Positions 1 to 9,278 are shown, counted from the stretch's first letter. The stretch: DNA of 64,000 bases from CAWBRT01 sp963814745 (GCA_963814745.1 CAWFEA010000012.1:1-64000); one strand, 5' to 3'. The notes: generated from the letters alone by a model not told the origin. Numbers and translations: made by a program.

Positions 1-864
1 GCACGCCGCACTACTACACGTTTCTGGGTTATCTGGCGCTCTTCCATGAGGTGGGACTGGATTACACCTTCAGCGCCTATGCCTCGGAGGGCGGAAACTT
101 CGGCCTGTTCACCTCGCACGAAATGATCAAGCGCTTGAATGCGAAGGTCTACGCCGAGGCCAAGCGCCTGGGCGTGAAGTGGATTATCGGCGGCGAATGC
201 GGGCACATGTGGCGGGTCATTCACCAGTACATGGATACCATGAACGGCCCGGCGGATTTTCTCGAAGAGCCCGTCTCGCCGGTTACCGGCACCCATTTCG
301 AGAACGCGAACTCGACGAAGATGGTGCACATCTCCGAGTTCACCGCGGACCTGATACCATAACCAAGCTCAAGCTGGACCCCAGCCGCAACGATCGCTGG
401 AATGTTACCTTTCACGATTCCTGCAACCCCGCTCGCGCCATGGGCCTGCTGGAGGAGCCGCGCTACATCATCAGGAAGTCATGCAGTTATTCTACGAAAT
501 GCCGGAGAACACCATCCGCGAGCAGACGTTCTGCTGCGGCAGCGGCTCCGGTCTGGGCACGGACGAGAACTTCGAGATGCGCATGCGCGGCGGTTTTCCC
601 CGCGCCAATGCCGTCAAATACGTCAAGGAAAAATTCGGGGTGAATATGCTGGCCTGCATGTGCGCCATCGACAAGGCCACATTGCCCGCATTGCTGGAGT
701 ACTGGGTGCCGGGCGTGGAAGTCGCGGGAGTTCACGAGTTGCTGGGAAACGCCCTGGTGATGGAGGGCGAAACCCGCACGACCGATCTGCGCGGAGAGCC
801 GCTGCCGGAGGCGGCCATACCGGCAGCCGGAGATGCGGGCGGAGCGGAGGTGGCCCATGCGTGA
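1..864 (+). CDS. dsrK: DsrK, iron-sulfur subunit of the DsrMKJOP complex (5' partial, frameshifted)
   Basis: Cytoplasmic heterodisulfide-reductase-like subunit of the membrane complex that passes electrons from menaquinol toward the DsrC trisulfide. The 5' end is outside the window. The visible part carries the CCG-domain signatures of the family: GECGHMW, then HDSCNPARAMG, then FCCGSGSG followed by a conserved GGFPRANAVKYV stretch. Two frame changes, near 359 and near 466, split it into three reading frames that join into one continuous homologous protein. The stop overlaps dsrJ by 8 bp, as expected in a dsrMKJOP operon. The family call is strong. HdrD-like proteins are the alternative, but the dsrJ-O-P neighbours decide it. 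Confidence 0.9.
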
Positions 865-1261
865 GCGCGTTCTGATTGCCGGTGGGGTGGCGGTGTTCCT
901 GATTCTGTTCACGTACCCGCTGTGGCACGCGGCAGCGATGGGAACCCAGGCCAAACAACCGCAGTTGCAGTTGCCGACCCAGGCGAAGGAGTGCGTCGCG
1001 CCGCTGCCGTATATGCGGGCGTCGCACATGCGTTTGCTGATTGACTGGCGGGAGAATGTGGTGCGCAACGGCGTACGCCAGTTTCACGCGGCCAACGGAC
1101 GAACCTTCGAAGCCAGTTTGACGAAAACCTGCCTCGGCCAATGCCATACCGACAGGGAAAAGTTTTGCGACCGCTGCCACAACTATGCCGGCGTCTCCAG
1201 CCTGTATTGCTGGGACTGCCACAATAAACCCCAGCTCACTGCGGCCAGGAGGACGCCATGA
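857..1261 (+). CDS. dsrJ: DsrJ, periplasmic triheme cytochrome c
   Basis: Membrane-anchored triheme cytochrome c of the DsrMKJOP complex, facing the periplasm. It has 134 residues. Residues 5-28 form an uncleaved signal anchor. Three heme-attachment motifs are visible: CLGQCH (92-97, with the three-residue spacing typical of this family), CDRCH (104-108) and CWDCH (118-122). A cysteine at residue 46 precedes the conserved LPYMRASHM segment; in this family a cysteine in that region has been proposed as an unusual heme ligand. The ATG at 857 is preceded by GGAGG at a 6-nt spacing and was preferred to the upstream in-frame start. The stop overlaps dsrO as ATGA. The gene is intact. Confidence 0.93.
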   Translation: MRERVLIAGGVAVFLILFTYPLWHAAAMGTQAKQPQLQLPTQAKECVAPLPYMRASHMRLLIDWRENVVRNGVRQFHAANGRTFEASLTKTCLGQCHTDREKFCDRCHNYAGVSSLYCWDCHNKPQLTAARRTP

Positions 1262-2033
1262 AGATTACGAGAAAAGATTTCCTCCGGCTGTCGGGATTGT
1301 CCTTGCTGGCGTTCGCGGGGAAGCGGTACCTGAGTACCGCCAGCGCGCTTGCGGGCTCGCCGGAGGACGCCGCAGCCGGGACGGCTAAACGGGTCCGCTG
1401 GGGGATGGTGATCGACCTCGGAAAGTGGCAGCAGCAAGGCGGCTCCGGCAAGTGCATTCAGGCCTGCGACACGGCCCACAACATCCCCCAGATTCCCGAC
1501 CCGACGCGCGCGGTGAGATGGATTTGGGATGAGACCTTCGAGGCGGTTTTTCCCGCCGAGGAAACGGGCTACACGCGGCAGAACTACGCGGGGCGCGCCG
1601 TCCCGGTGATGTGTAACCATTGCGAAAATCCCGCCTGCGTTCGCGTCTGCCCGACGGGCGCAACCTGGAAGCGGGAAGACGGCATAGTCATGATGGATTG
1701 GCACCGCTGCATCGGTTGCAAATACTGCGTCGTGGCCTGTCCCTATGGCGCCCGGAGTTTCAACTTCTCCGATCCCGTGCCTTACGTCAAGCAAGTGAAC
1801 GCGGAATTTCCCACCCGCGTGCATGGGTGTGGTGGAGAAGTGTAACTTCTGCGAAGAGCGTTCTGGCTCAGGGCAAGCAGCCGTTATGCGTCGAGGCCAG
1901 CCCGGATAAGGCGATGGTCTTCGGCAATCTTGCCGACCCGAACTCGGAGATCCGGCAAGTGCTCCGTGCGCGTTTCGCGATCCGGCGAAAGCCCGAACTC
2001 GGCACGGAGCCCAACGTCTTTTACATTGTGTGA
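1258..2033 (+). CDS. dsrO: DsrO, periplasmic polyferredoxin of DsrMKJOP (two frameshifts)
   Basis: Exported 4Fe-4S ferredoxin-like subunit that links DsrJ to the membrane subunit DsrP. The N-terminus looks like a Tat signal, but the motif reads TRKDFLRLSG with Arg-Lys instead of Arg-Arg. Cysteine clusters follow in the usual order: a CIQAC group, CNHCENPACVRVCPTG, CIGCKYCVVACPYG and EKCNFCEER. The last cluster then reads CVEASPDKA where CVEACPDKA is expected, so one cluster cysteine appears as serine. Frame changes near 1820 and near 1858 must be bridged to read the whole protein. Order and overlap with dsrJ fix the identity. The substitution and frameshifts may be sequence errors. Confidence 0.9.
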
Positions 2034-2043
2034 GGGTTGACCG

Positions 2044-3202
2044 ATGTTCATGTTCGAGAAGGCGCTCGTAGGGGGCCGGAAGTACTGGATCTGGATTGGT
2101 ATCCTCCTCGCCCTCATTCTGTTGGGTTTATCGGCTTACCTGCGGCAGGCGGAGCTTGGGTTAGGCGTCACCGGGCTGAATCACGACGTGGTGTGGGGAC
2201 TGTACATCGCCCAGTTTGTGTTTTTTATCGGGTTGGGCGCCTCGGCCGTGGTGGTTGTTTTGCCCTACTACCTGCATGACTGGAAAGCCTTCGGCAAGAC
2301 CACCGTGATGGGCGAGATTCTCGGTATGTGCTCGGTGATTGTGGCCATGCTGTTCATCCTCGCAAGCATGGGTCAGCCGCAGCGGGTGCTGAACGTGCTG
2401 TTCTACCCGCATCCCAACTCGCTCATCTTCTGGGATATTACCGTCCTCAACGGCTATGTGCTGCTCAATGCAATCATTACCATTACGCTACTGAGCGCCA
2501 AGCACGAGGGCGTACCTCCACCGAAGTGGATCAAGCCGGTCATCCTGCTATCCATTCCCTGGGCCATCAGTATCCATACGGTGACGGCTTTTTTGTTTGC
2601 CGGTCTTCCCGGGACGGTCATTCTGGATGAGCCCGATTCTCGCTCCCCGCTTCCTGGTTTCGGCTTTTTCCTCAGGGCCGGCGCTGCTCATCATCCTGAT
2701 TCTAGTGCTGCGGCGGCTAAAAGTTTTCGACGCCGGCATGGAAGCGGTGAAGAAGCTTTCCCTGATCGTTACCTATTGCATGCTCATCAACGTGTTCTTC
2801 GTGCTGATGGAGATATTCACCACTTTCTACAGCCAAATCCCCAGCCATGCGGAACACTTGAGACTTCTGCTCTTCGGGCTGGATGGCGACTATCAGCTTG
2901 TGCCCATCATGTGGTTGTCAATCGTGCTGTCTCTTGCCGGCCTGGCGTTACTGCTGGTGCCGCGCTGGCGAGAGGACACGCGCTTGCTGACATGGGCATG
3001 CGTTTTCGTCTTTTTCTCGTTGTGGCTGGACAAGGGATTTGCCCTATTAATCGGTGGCTTTGTACCTTCGCCGCTGGGCGAGGTCGCGCGCTACACGCCA
3101 ACTCTGCCTGAATGGAGAGTCGCCATCGGCATCTGGGCCATCGGCGCCTTGATGATCACGGTACTATATAAAATCATGCTCTCGGTTCTGCGGGAGGCGT
3201 AG
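2044..3202 (+). CDS. dsrP: DsrP, NrfD-family membrane subunit (one frameshift)
   Basis: Polytopic inner-membrane quinone-interacting subunit of DsrMKJOP, of the NrfD/PsrC family. The protein is almost entirely hydrophobic with about ten predicted helices, beginning with a helix around residues 15-32 and ending with one just before VLREA. The frame changes near 2610-2625. The first part ends TVTAFLFAGLPG and the second resumes at FWMSPILAPRFLVSAFSSGPALL, shown here only by those short segments, which is the conserved NrfD region. It follows dsrO after 10 bp and ends the classical dsrMKJOP order. A gap of 186 bp separates it from the next gene; no convincing promoter was seen in it. Confidence 0.9.
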
Positions 3203-3388
3203 TTTCTGCGGGAAAGGGTGGACTTCTAACACGATCGGTGTCATCCTCGCTGCAGAACGAAAAGCTCACAAATTCAGCTCGGCAGCGAACTCGCAACCGG
3301 AGTATAGGGCGAGTGCTTGCCGACGGCATTCAAGATTGACGTGAGCGTTCATTCCTACTTCGCGGAAGTCTCTATAAAGAGGTGATTT

Positions 3389-4919
3389 ATGGTTAGTACT
3401 ACATCATCTGCCTCATCGAAGGAAACGCTAGTCAAGTCCGGGTCGCCGCCGCAGTCGGCGCCTGCTCCGCCGCGCTCGGCGTCGGGGTTTAACGAGGACT
3501 GGCTGGCGCTGTGCATTGGCCTGTTTGTTTTCGTACTTTCACTTACGCTCCTGTTCGGCATGGACTCGCTGGGCTGGGGCATTACCGTAGGCGTTTGGAC
3601 TGATTTAGGAAAGGCGCTCAAACCCGCCTCCAAGGCTTATGCGGCTTTGCCTGCCTTGGCTTCGCTGGTGGCAACCTACGTCTTTATGCTGGTAGTGCTG
3701 TTGGTGGGCGTCAAGCGTTTGGGAGCGGATGTAAAGAAGTTTGCCGGCGGATTTACGGTGGTGTTTGCCCTTAGCTACATCTGCTGGATCCTGGGCAGTT
3801 GGGCGTATATCGCCGCCACTCCCAACACCCGCGCCGGCTTCAAGATTGGATGGTCGCTGAACCTGACCAACGAGTCCGGGTTCATCATCGCCCTGCTGGT
3901 TGGCCTGTTTATCGGCAATTCTGTGCCGGGGCTGGCGGAGAAGATGAAGGAAGCGATCCGCCCCGAGCTGTATATCAAGACGGCCATCGTGATCCTGGGC
4001 GGATTCCTTGGCATCGCCGCGCTGGATCAGCGGGCGCTGGCGACGTCCGTGATGTTCCGCGGCATTTGCGCCATCATCGAGGCCTACCTGATTTACTGGC
4101 CGCTGGTGTACTTCGTGGCGCGCCAGTACTTCGGATTCAGCCGCGAGTGGGCGGCGCCTCTGGCCTCGGGAATTTCCATCTGCGGCGTCTCGGCGGCCAT
4201 CGCCACCGGCGGTGCTATCCGGGCGCGGGCGGTGGTCCCGGTGATGGTGTCCTCGCTGGTCGTGATCTTCTCGGTGGTCGAACTGCTGATTCTGCCGTTT
4301 GCGGCCCAGCACTTCCTCTCGCATCAGCCGATGGTGGCCGGCGCCTGGATGGGCTTGGCGGTCAAGACCGATGGGGCGGCGGTCGCCAGCGGGGCGATCA
4401 CCGATGCGCTGATACGCGCCAAAGCGGCCGCCGATGGGCATCAACTACAAGCCTGGCTGGATTATGGGTGTCGCCGCGACGGTGAAGGTCTTCATCGACA
4501 TCTTCATCGGCGTATGGGCGTTCGTGCTGGCCTGGGTGTGGTCGGCCAAGATCGACAAGAACCGCGCACCCGGCGACAAGGTCAAGGCGAAGGAGATCTG
4601 GCAGCGCTTCCCCAAGTTCGTGCTTGGCTATGTGGCGACGTTCCTGATCGTGCTGGCGATCGGCATTTTCGCGCCCAAGGCTCATCGGGCAAGGTGAAGG
4701 GCGCAATGGGCCAGGCGAACATTTTCCGCGGCATATTCTTCGTCATGACGTTTTTCAGCATCGGCGTGGTTTCCAACTTCCGCAAGCTTTGGGAGGAGGG
4801 CATCGGCCGGCTGGCCGCCGGTCTATGTGCTCTGCCTGTTCGGCTACATTATCTGGATCGGGTTGGCCATTTCCTGGCTGTTCTTCCACGGCATGCTGCC
4901 GCCGCTCGTGAAGGGGTGA
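3389..4919 (+). CDS. YeiH/UPF0324-family putative sulfate or sulfonate exporter (frameshifted)
   Basis: Integral membrane protein of the YeiH family (putative sulfate exporter family), about 510 residues when the frames are joined. It is longer than the roughly 350-residue YeiH of enterobacteria because of an N-terminal extension and a long central loop. Multiple helices are evident; the conserved SGISICGVSAAIATGGAIRA region lies near 4165-4230, and NFRKLWEEG plus the final FFHGMLPPLVKG helix close it. Frame changes occur near 4435, 4680 and 4820. AGAGGTGAT precedes the ATG at 3389. Its position between dsrP and siroheme genes suggests transport of sulfite, sulfate or a related anion, which is inference from context. 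Confidence 0.8.
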
Positions 4920-4922
4920 GAA

Positions 4923-5087
4923 ATGACAACTCCAACTACAGTATCGAAGTCTCAGCCGCCGCGGTTCGCGGAAGAAATCCGCAAGATGGAATACGAACCG
5001 CTGGACATCGTCGAAAAGAAGTTGATCTGGTATACGTTTTTTACCGGCGTCATCTTGCTTATCGTGATGGTTCTGGTAACTCGGTAA
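4923..5087 (+). CDS. Small single-pass membrane protein (54 aa) downstream of the YeiH gene
   Basis: Unrecognised 54-residue protein. The N-terminal half is polar (MTTPTTVSKSQPPRFAEEIR) and includes the acidic-basic segment KMEYEPLDIVEKK. A single hydrophobic helix (about residues 35-52) ends the protein at VLVTR, so the N-terminus is probably cytoplasmic. It starts 3 bp after the stop of the YeiH-like gene and uses the GGGGTGAGA of that gene's end as ribosome binding site, which implies translational coupling. A small accessory subunit of the transporter is the obvious guess, but nothing in the sequence proves it. Confidence 0.65.
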   Translation: MTTPTTVSKSQPPRFAEEIRKMEYEPLDIVEKKLIWYTFFTGVILLIVMVLVTR

Positions 5088-5097
5088 TTGCAGCATG

Positions 5098-5123
5098 GTG
5101 TCGCGGGATGGCTCCCGCGGCAC
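5098..5123. promoter_or_regulatory. Intercistronic hairpin, 11-bp stem
   Basis: GTGTCGCGGGA and TCCCGCGGCAC pair fully (one G-U) around a four-base TGGC loop. No T tract follows directly, so it is not a standard terminator. It may stabilise or process the dsr-cluster transcript between the small membrane protein gene and the methyltransferase gene. Confidence 0.45.
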
Positions 5124-5156
5124 CGATGCTTTTGAAGCACGATCGTCAGAGCGGAA

Positions 5157-6899
5157 GTGGGTGAAGTAGTGGGATTTGAAATAGGAGCTACGGGAAAAGT
5201 CTATCTGGTTGGGGCAGGCCCCGGGCATCCTGAGCTGTTGACCATCAAGGCGGCAAACCTGATTAAGGCGGCGGATGTCATTGTCTACGACCGTCTGATT
5301 CAGGAAGACGTGCTGGCGCTGGCGAAACCGACCGCCGAACGCATTTACATGGGCAAACCGGTCGGCCGCCATGATTCGCGCCAGGACGAGATCAACGAAC
5401 TGCTGGTTCACAAAGCGCGCGAGGGCAAGACCGTGGTTCGCCTGAAGGGCGGCGACCCGTTCCTGTTCGGCCGCGGCGGCGAAGAGGCCGAATATCTGGC
5501 GGAACATGGGGTCGGATTTGACGTCATTCCGGGTGTTTCTTCGGCGCTCTCGGCGCCTCTCAGCGCCGGCATTCCGGTAACTCATCGCGACGCTTCTTCG
5601 GCGGTGGCGATCGTGACCGGCCATTTTGGCCCGGGGGAAAGCGACGAGGTCGACTTCAACGCTCTCAGCAAGATTCCGACGGTGGTTTTTCTGATGGGCG
5701 TGCACGCGGTCGAGCAGATTGTCAAGCGATTGATCGCCGAGGGCCGCAGTCCGCAAACCCCGGCGGCCATGATCCAGATGGCGTTTTGGCACGGCGAGCA
5801 GGTGGTCGTCGCGACCCTGGAGACGATTGCGGAAGAGGCGAAACTGCAAGGCATCAAGGCTCCGGCAACGCTCGTGATCGGCGAAGTAGTAAGACTTCGC
5901 GAGAAGCTGAAGAAGGCGGAGCGCGAACTGCAGCGACGCGGCGAGTCGGACGCGCGTTTTGCTCCCGGTCCTTCGCCGCAGGAGCTGTTTCGCCTGGCAA
6001 CCGCGGGGATGGGAAGCCAGTTGCTGGCGTGGGCGGTTTCGGCGGGCGTATTCGAGGCACTGGAGCATCCGAAAACGGTGTGCAACCTGGCTCGCCAGAT
6101 CGACGCCGACGCGGACGCACTGAACGACATGATGCAGGCGCTCGTCGCCCTCGGGCTGGTTGAGGCGCGGACGGATGGCTATCGTAACCTGGAATTGGCT
6201 TCGCTCTACCTGCGGCGAAACTCGCCCCGGTCGCTGGTCCCCGCCCTGATGTACGAGGTTGGCGAAAACTGCGACGCGACCGCGCTGGACAGGTTCGCGA
6301 CCACGGGAAGGAAGACGCTGCGCCCCGATCATGCGGCGCTGCATTACCACGCCTGCGAGTCGCTGGCGCGTTACGCGGCGCCGGTCGTGCTCGACCGCAT
6401 CGACCTCGGCGGATGCGCGAACGTGCTGATCGCGGGATGGGGAGCGGCGACTTACACGGAACTGATTGCGGCGCGCTGGCCGCAGGTGAAAGTTACGGGA
6501 GTCAATCCATCGCTCGGTGAGACTCTGCCGGCACAAGACTGCGAGGCTGTGATCATCTCCGGGCTGCTCGGGTCGGCATCGCGCGAAGAGTGCGAAGACG
6601 TGGTTTGCCGCGCCGCCAATCAACTGAAGCCCGGGGGGATGCTGATGCTGCAAGACGACCTGCTCTCGGTGGGGGCCAGCGTGGCTCCGGAGGTCGCGCT
6701 TGCCCGTCTGGCGCGAAGGGTTACCAACGGCAACAATGCCGAGTGGTCGGTCGAGCGGGTTTCGGCGCTGCTGGAAAAATCGGGGTTGGAAGCCGGTTCC
6801 GATCCGCTGGCCGGCGCTGGTATGCTGATCAAGAGCAGGAAAACTAATTCATATAAAGTGGAGCCGAGTGCACGCGCGGTAGCAGTGCCGGCTGACTGA
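5157..6899 (+). CDS. Uroporphyrinogen-III C-methyltransferase fused to an O-methyltransferase-like domain
   Basis: A 580-residue two-domain protein. Residues about 12-250 are a complete SUMT (CobA/CysG-C type), which makes precorrin-2 for siroheme. It shows VGAGPGHPELLTIKAA, RLKGGDPFLFGRGGEE (95-110) and PGVSSALSAPLSAGIPVTHRD. Residues about 270-565 resemble plant/bacterial small-molecule O-methyltransferases: a winged-helix dimerisation part from ELFRLATAGMGSQLL, then a Rossmann part in which the SAM motif is degenerate (VLIAGWGAATYTEL near 422) and PGGMLMLQDD follows. There is no CysG dehydrogenase/chelatase domain. The gene is intact. Start taken as GTG at 5157; GTG at 5169 is possible. 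It probably serves siroheme supply for DsrAB; the role of the second domain is unknown. Confidence 0.88.
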   Translation: MGEVVGFEIGATGKVYLVGAGPGHPELLTIKAANLIKAADVIVYDRLIQEDVLALAKPTAERIYMGKPVGRHDSRQDEINELLVHKAREGKTVVRLKGGDPFLFGRGGEEAEYLAEHGVGFDVIPGVSSALSAPLSAGIPVTHRDASSAVAIVTGHFGPGESDEVDFNALSKIPTVVFLMGVHAVEQIVKRLIAEGRSPQTPAAMIQMAFWHGEQVVVATLETIAEEAKLQGIKAPATLVIGEVVRLREKLKKAERELQRRGESDARFAPGPSPQELFRLATAGMGSQLLAWAVSAGVFEALEHPKTVCNLARQIDADADALNDMMQALVALGLVEARTDGYRNLELASLYLRRNSPRSLVPALMYEVGENCDATALDRFATTGRKTLRPDHAALHYHACESLARYAAPVVLDRIDLGGCANVLIAGWGAATYTELIAARWPQVKVTGVNPSLGETLPAQDCEAVIISGLLGSASREECEDVVCRAANQLKPGGMLMLQDDLLSVGASVAPEVALARLARRVTNGNNAEWSVERVSALLEKSGLEAGSDPLAGAGMLIKSRKTNSYKVEPSARAVAVPAD

Positions 6900-6913
6900 A
6901 AGAGGGGACTTAA

Positions 6914-7156
6914 ATGGCTGAGGTTGCGGTCGAGACAGTTGCGGAAGCGATGTACCAGATGGTGTCGGACTACCAGGGAAAGAAGAACTTAAAACCGGGC
7001 GACCTGACCAAGGCGATGGTGGCTAAGTACGGCGATGCCTGCTCGAAGGACCTTTGCAAACTCGCCATCCGGCAGTTGATCGATTCCGGCCGTTGCGTCT
7101 ACGCCTATGTCGGAGGCTCGTTTATTCAGTTGCCGCCCAAAGAGCCGCAGGGCTGA
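6914..7156 (+). CDS. dsrD: DsrD-like winged-helix protein
   Basis: 80 residues, the length of DsrD (about 78), a small winged-helix protein shown in sulfate reducers to activate DsrAB allosterically. The sequence fits the fold: helices around residues 5-16 and 25-37 (DLTKAMVAKYGDACSK), a recognition-type helix (DLCKLAIRQLIDSGR) and a C-terminal wing, YVGGSFIQLPPKE, in place of the SSGSTTMY region of the Desulfovibrio protein. AGAGGGGAC lies just upstream of the ATG. It sits 15 bp after the SUMT fusion and 14 bp before dsrN, the usual dsrD-dsrN neighbourhood. Similarity is judged from pattern, length and context, so the call is good rather than certain. Confidence 0.72.
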   Translation: MAEVAVETVAEAMYQMVSDYQGKKNLKPGDLTKAMVAKYGDACSKDLCKLAIRQLIDSGRCVYAYVGGSFIQLPPKEPQG

Positions 7157-7169
7157 GGTGCGCGGGTAG

Positions 7170-8671
7170 ATGAGTGCAGTTTCGAATGCGCCGCGACTGG
7201 TGATTGCGGGGCTCGCCGGCGATTCCGGGAAATCCGTGGTTTCGATGGCGTTGCTCCGGGCGCTGCGCGAGGCGGGCACGGCGGTGCGCGCATTCAAAAA
7301 AGGCCCCGATTACATCGATGCCGCCTGGCTAGCGTGGGCCTCGGGTGAGCCGGCGAGGAACCTGGATACCTGGCTGATGGGTTTTCCGACGGCGGTCGAA
7401 TCGTTTTCGACCCATGCCATCGCTGAAGGCGTCAACCTGGTCGAAGGCAATCGCGGACTGTTTGACGGGGTCGACGCTGCCGGAACCCACAGCACGGCGG
7501 AGTTGGCGAAGGCGATTCAAGCCCCGGTCCTGCTGGTTCTGAACGTCACCAAGATGACCCGCACGGCGGCTGCGGTGGTGTTGGGATGCAAGCAGTTGGA
7601 CCCGGATGTGCAAATCGCCGGGGTGGTGCTGAACCACGTCGCCAGCCAGCGGCACGAAGCGGTCGTGCGCGACGCGATCGAACGTGCTTGCGGAATTCCG
7701 GTGGTCGGAGTCATCCCGAAACTTGAGAGCGACGCCCTGCCCTCGCGGCATCTGGGGCTGGTGACTCCCGAAGATCATCCCGCGATCAAAGAATTGCCGG
7801 CGCTGTTGGACAAAGTCGCGGCGCGGCTTGACTTGGGGCGCATCCGGGAGATTGCATGTGGCGTTAACGCGCTTTGCGCGCCGCCCGGAGCCGCGAAGAT
7901 TGCCGCGAAGATAAAAGAGCCGCACGATCAGTCCCCCGCACCCGCCGTGGTTGCCAATGCCGGGACCGAGGCCGTCAGGATCGCCGTGGTGCGCGATGCC
8001 GCATTCAGTTTTTACTACCAGGAAAACATCGAGGCACTGGCCGGGCGGGGGCTGAAATCGTGTTCATCTCCGCCCTGCGTCCCGACGAGTTGCCCGCGGA
8101 TGTAGACGCTGTGTACATCGGCGGTGGCTTTCCGGAGGTGCACGCCGGGAAGCTCGAAGCCAACGGCGGGTTTCTGCGTGCGCTGGCTGAGCGGGCTAAA
8201 GGCGGCTTGCCGATCTATGCCGAGTGCGGCGGATTGATGTTGCTGTCGCGGTCGATCCAGTGGCAGGGCAGGCGCTTCGCTATGGCCGGCGTGCTGCCTA
8301 TCGATATCGAGGTGGGCAGTGCTCCGCAGGGGCACGGATACGTCAAGGTCGCGGTGGACGCGCCCAATCCGTTTTATGCGGTTGGAACCGTGCTGCGCGG
8401 TCACGAGTTCCATTACTCGCGCATCGCGGTCGCAGCGGCAGCTTCCGGGACCGCCGAGGCTCAGGAGCCGGAGAGGCCGGCAACCGCGTGTTCAGTACGC
8501 CGCGGAACCGGCGCGATTGCCAAGCGCGACGGACTGATCGTCGGCAACGTGTGGGCGAGCTATACTCACCTGCATGCCGGCGCGACCCCGGAATGGGCGG
8601 AGGGCGTGATCAGGCTTGCACGCTTGCATCGCGCGCGGGCGGGGATGGATCTAGCCGAGGGAGTTTCGTAG
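7170..8671 (+). CDS. dsrN: DsrN, siroheme amidase (cobyrinate a,c-diamide synthase family; one frameshift)
   Basis: Glutamine-dependent amidase of the CobB/CbiA family. Next to dsr genes this is DsrN, which is thought to convert siroheme to the siroheme amide found in DsrAB. The N-terminal ATPase domain has GLAGDSGKSVVS as P-loop and a VEGNRGLFDG segment. The C-terminal class I amidotransferase domain has the nucleophile in YAECGGLMLLS and the histidine in YTHLHAGATPEW. The frame shifts by one near 8043 in a G-rich run, between NIEALAG and AEIVFISALRPDELP. It closes the dsr cluster, and a strong terminator lies 62 bp beyond. A true cobalamin CbiA is less likely, since no cob genes are present. 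Confidence 0.85.
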
Positions 8672-8732
8672 CCCGCTCTGCCATGGCGGCATGGCAGCGG
8701 TTAGCCGATCGTTGCCGTGAGCTTAAGAAACA

Positions 8733-8765
8733 ACGCGAGTGAGCTGTTCTCACTCGTGTTTTTTT
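8733..8765 (+). terminator. Rho-independent terminator of the dsr cluster
   Basis: ACGCGAGTGAG (8733-8743) pairs with CTCACTCGTGT (8749-8759, one G-U), with a five-base loop, followed directly by a run of seven T. It separates dsrN from msrB. Confidence 0.9.
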
Positions 8766-8852
8766 GCCCGCGATCGAGGACAATCGGGAAAGACCAGGAA
8801 ATGCTTGCACCCCGGCCGCGCCGGACGATATCTAATCGTCTGGAAGGTGAAC

Positions 8853-9278
8853 ATGGCGACCGATGAGAAAACGGGCAAGAGCGAAGGAAAAATAATTAAA
8901 AGCGAAGACGAATGGCGCCGGGAACTCACGCCTGAGCAGTACCACATCCTGCGCGAGAAAGGCACGGAGCGCGCCTTCACCGGCGGATATGCGCACAGCA
9001 AGGAGAAGGGCGTCTATCTCTGCGCCGCTTGCGGCCAGGAATTGTTCGGTTCCGATACCAAGTACGATTCCGGAAGCGGATGGCCGAGCTTCTACCAGCC
9101 GGCAGCGCCGGAGCGGGTGGACAATCACGAGGACTCCTCTTATGGAATGCGCCGGGTGGAGGTGACCTGCTCGGGTTGCGGGTCGCACCTGGGGCACGTT
9201 TTTCCCGATGGACCGCAGCCAACCGGGTTGCGCTATTGCATCAACTCCGCATCACTGAAGCTCGAACCTAAGAAGTAG
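8853..9278 (+). CDS. msrB: Peptide methionine (R)-S-oxide reductase MsrB
   Basis: Cytoplasmic enzyme reducing methionine-R-sulfoxide in proteins. 141 residues, normal for a free-standing MsrB. Zinc is held by two CxxC pairs (CAAC and CSGC). The substrate region GSGWPSFYQP is intact, and the catalytic cysteine is Cys129 in RYCINSASL. The start at 8853 is preceded by GGAAGGTGA; the longer in-frame extension from 8739 would run through the dsr terminator and was rejected. It is monocistronic between that terminator and the tup genes. A second repair system, msrPQ, lies at 61-63 kb. Confidence 0.95.
   Translation: MATDEKTGKSEGKIIKSEDEWRRELTPEQYHILREKGTERAFTGGYAHSKEKGVYLCAACGQELFGSDTKYDSGSGWPSFYQPAAPERVDNHEDSSYGMRRVEVTCSGCGSHLGHVFPDGPQPTGLRYCINSASLKLEPKK

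Noticed and set aside
4755..6653. 632-codon open frame on the minus strand
   Set aside because: It lies opposite the intact SUMT fusion gene in a GC-rich region; its composition (Arg, His, Gln, Asp rich) is that of an antisense shadow and it has no recognisable domain.
8739..8852. N-terminal extension of MsrB
   Set aside because: It would translate across the dsr terminator, and a good ribosome site precedes ATG 8853.
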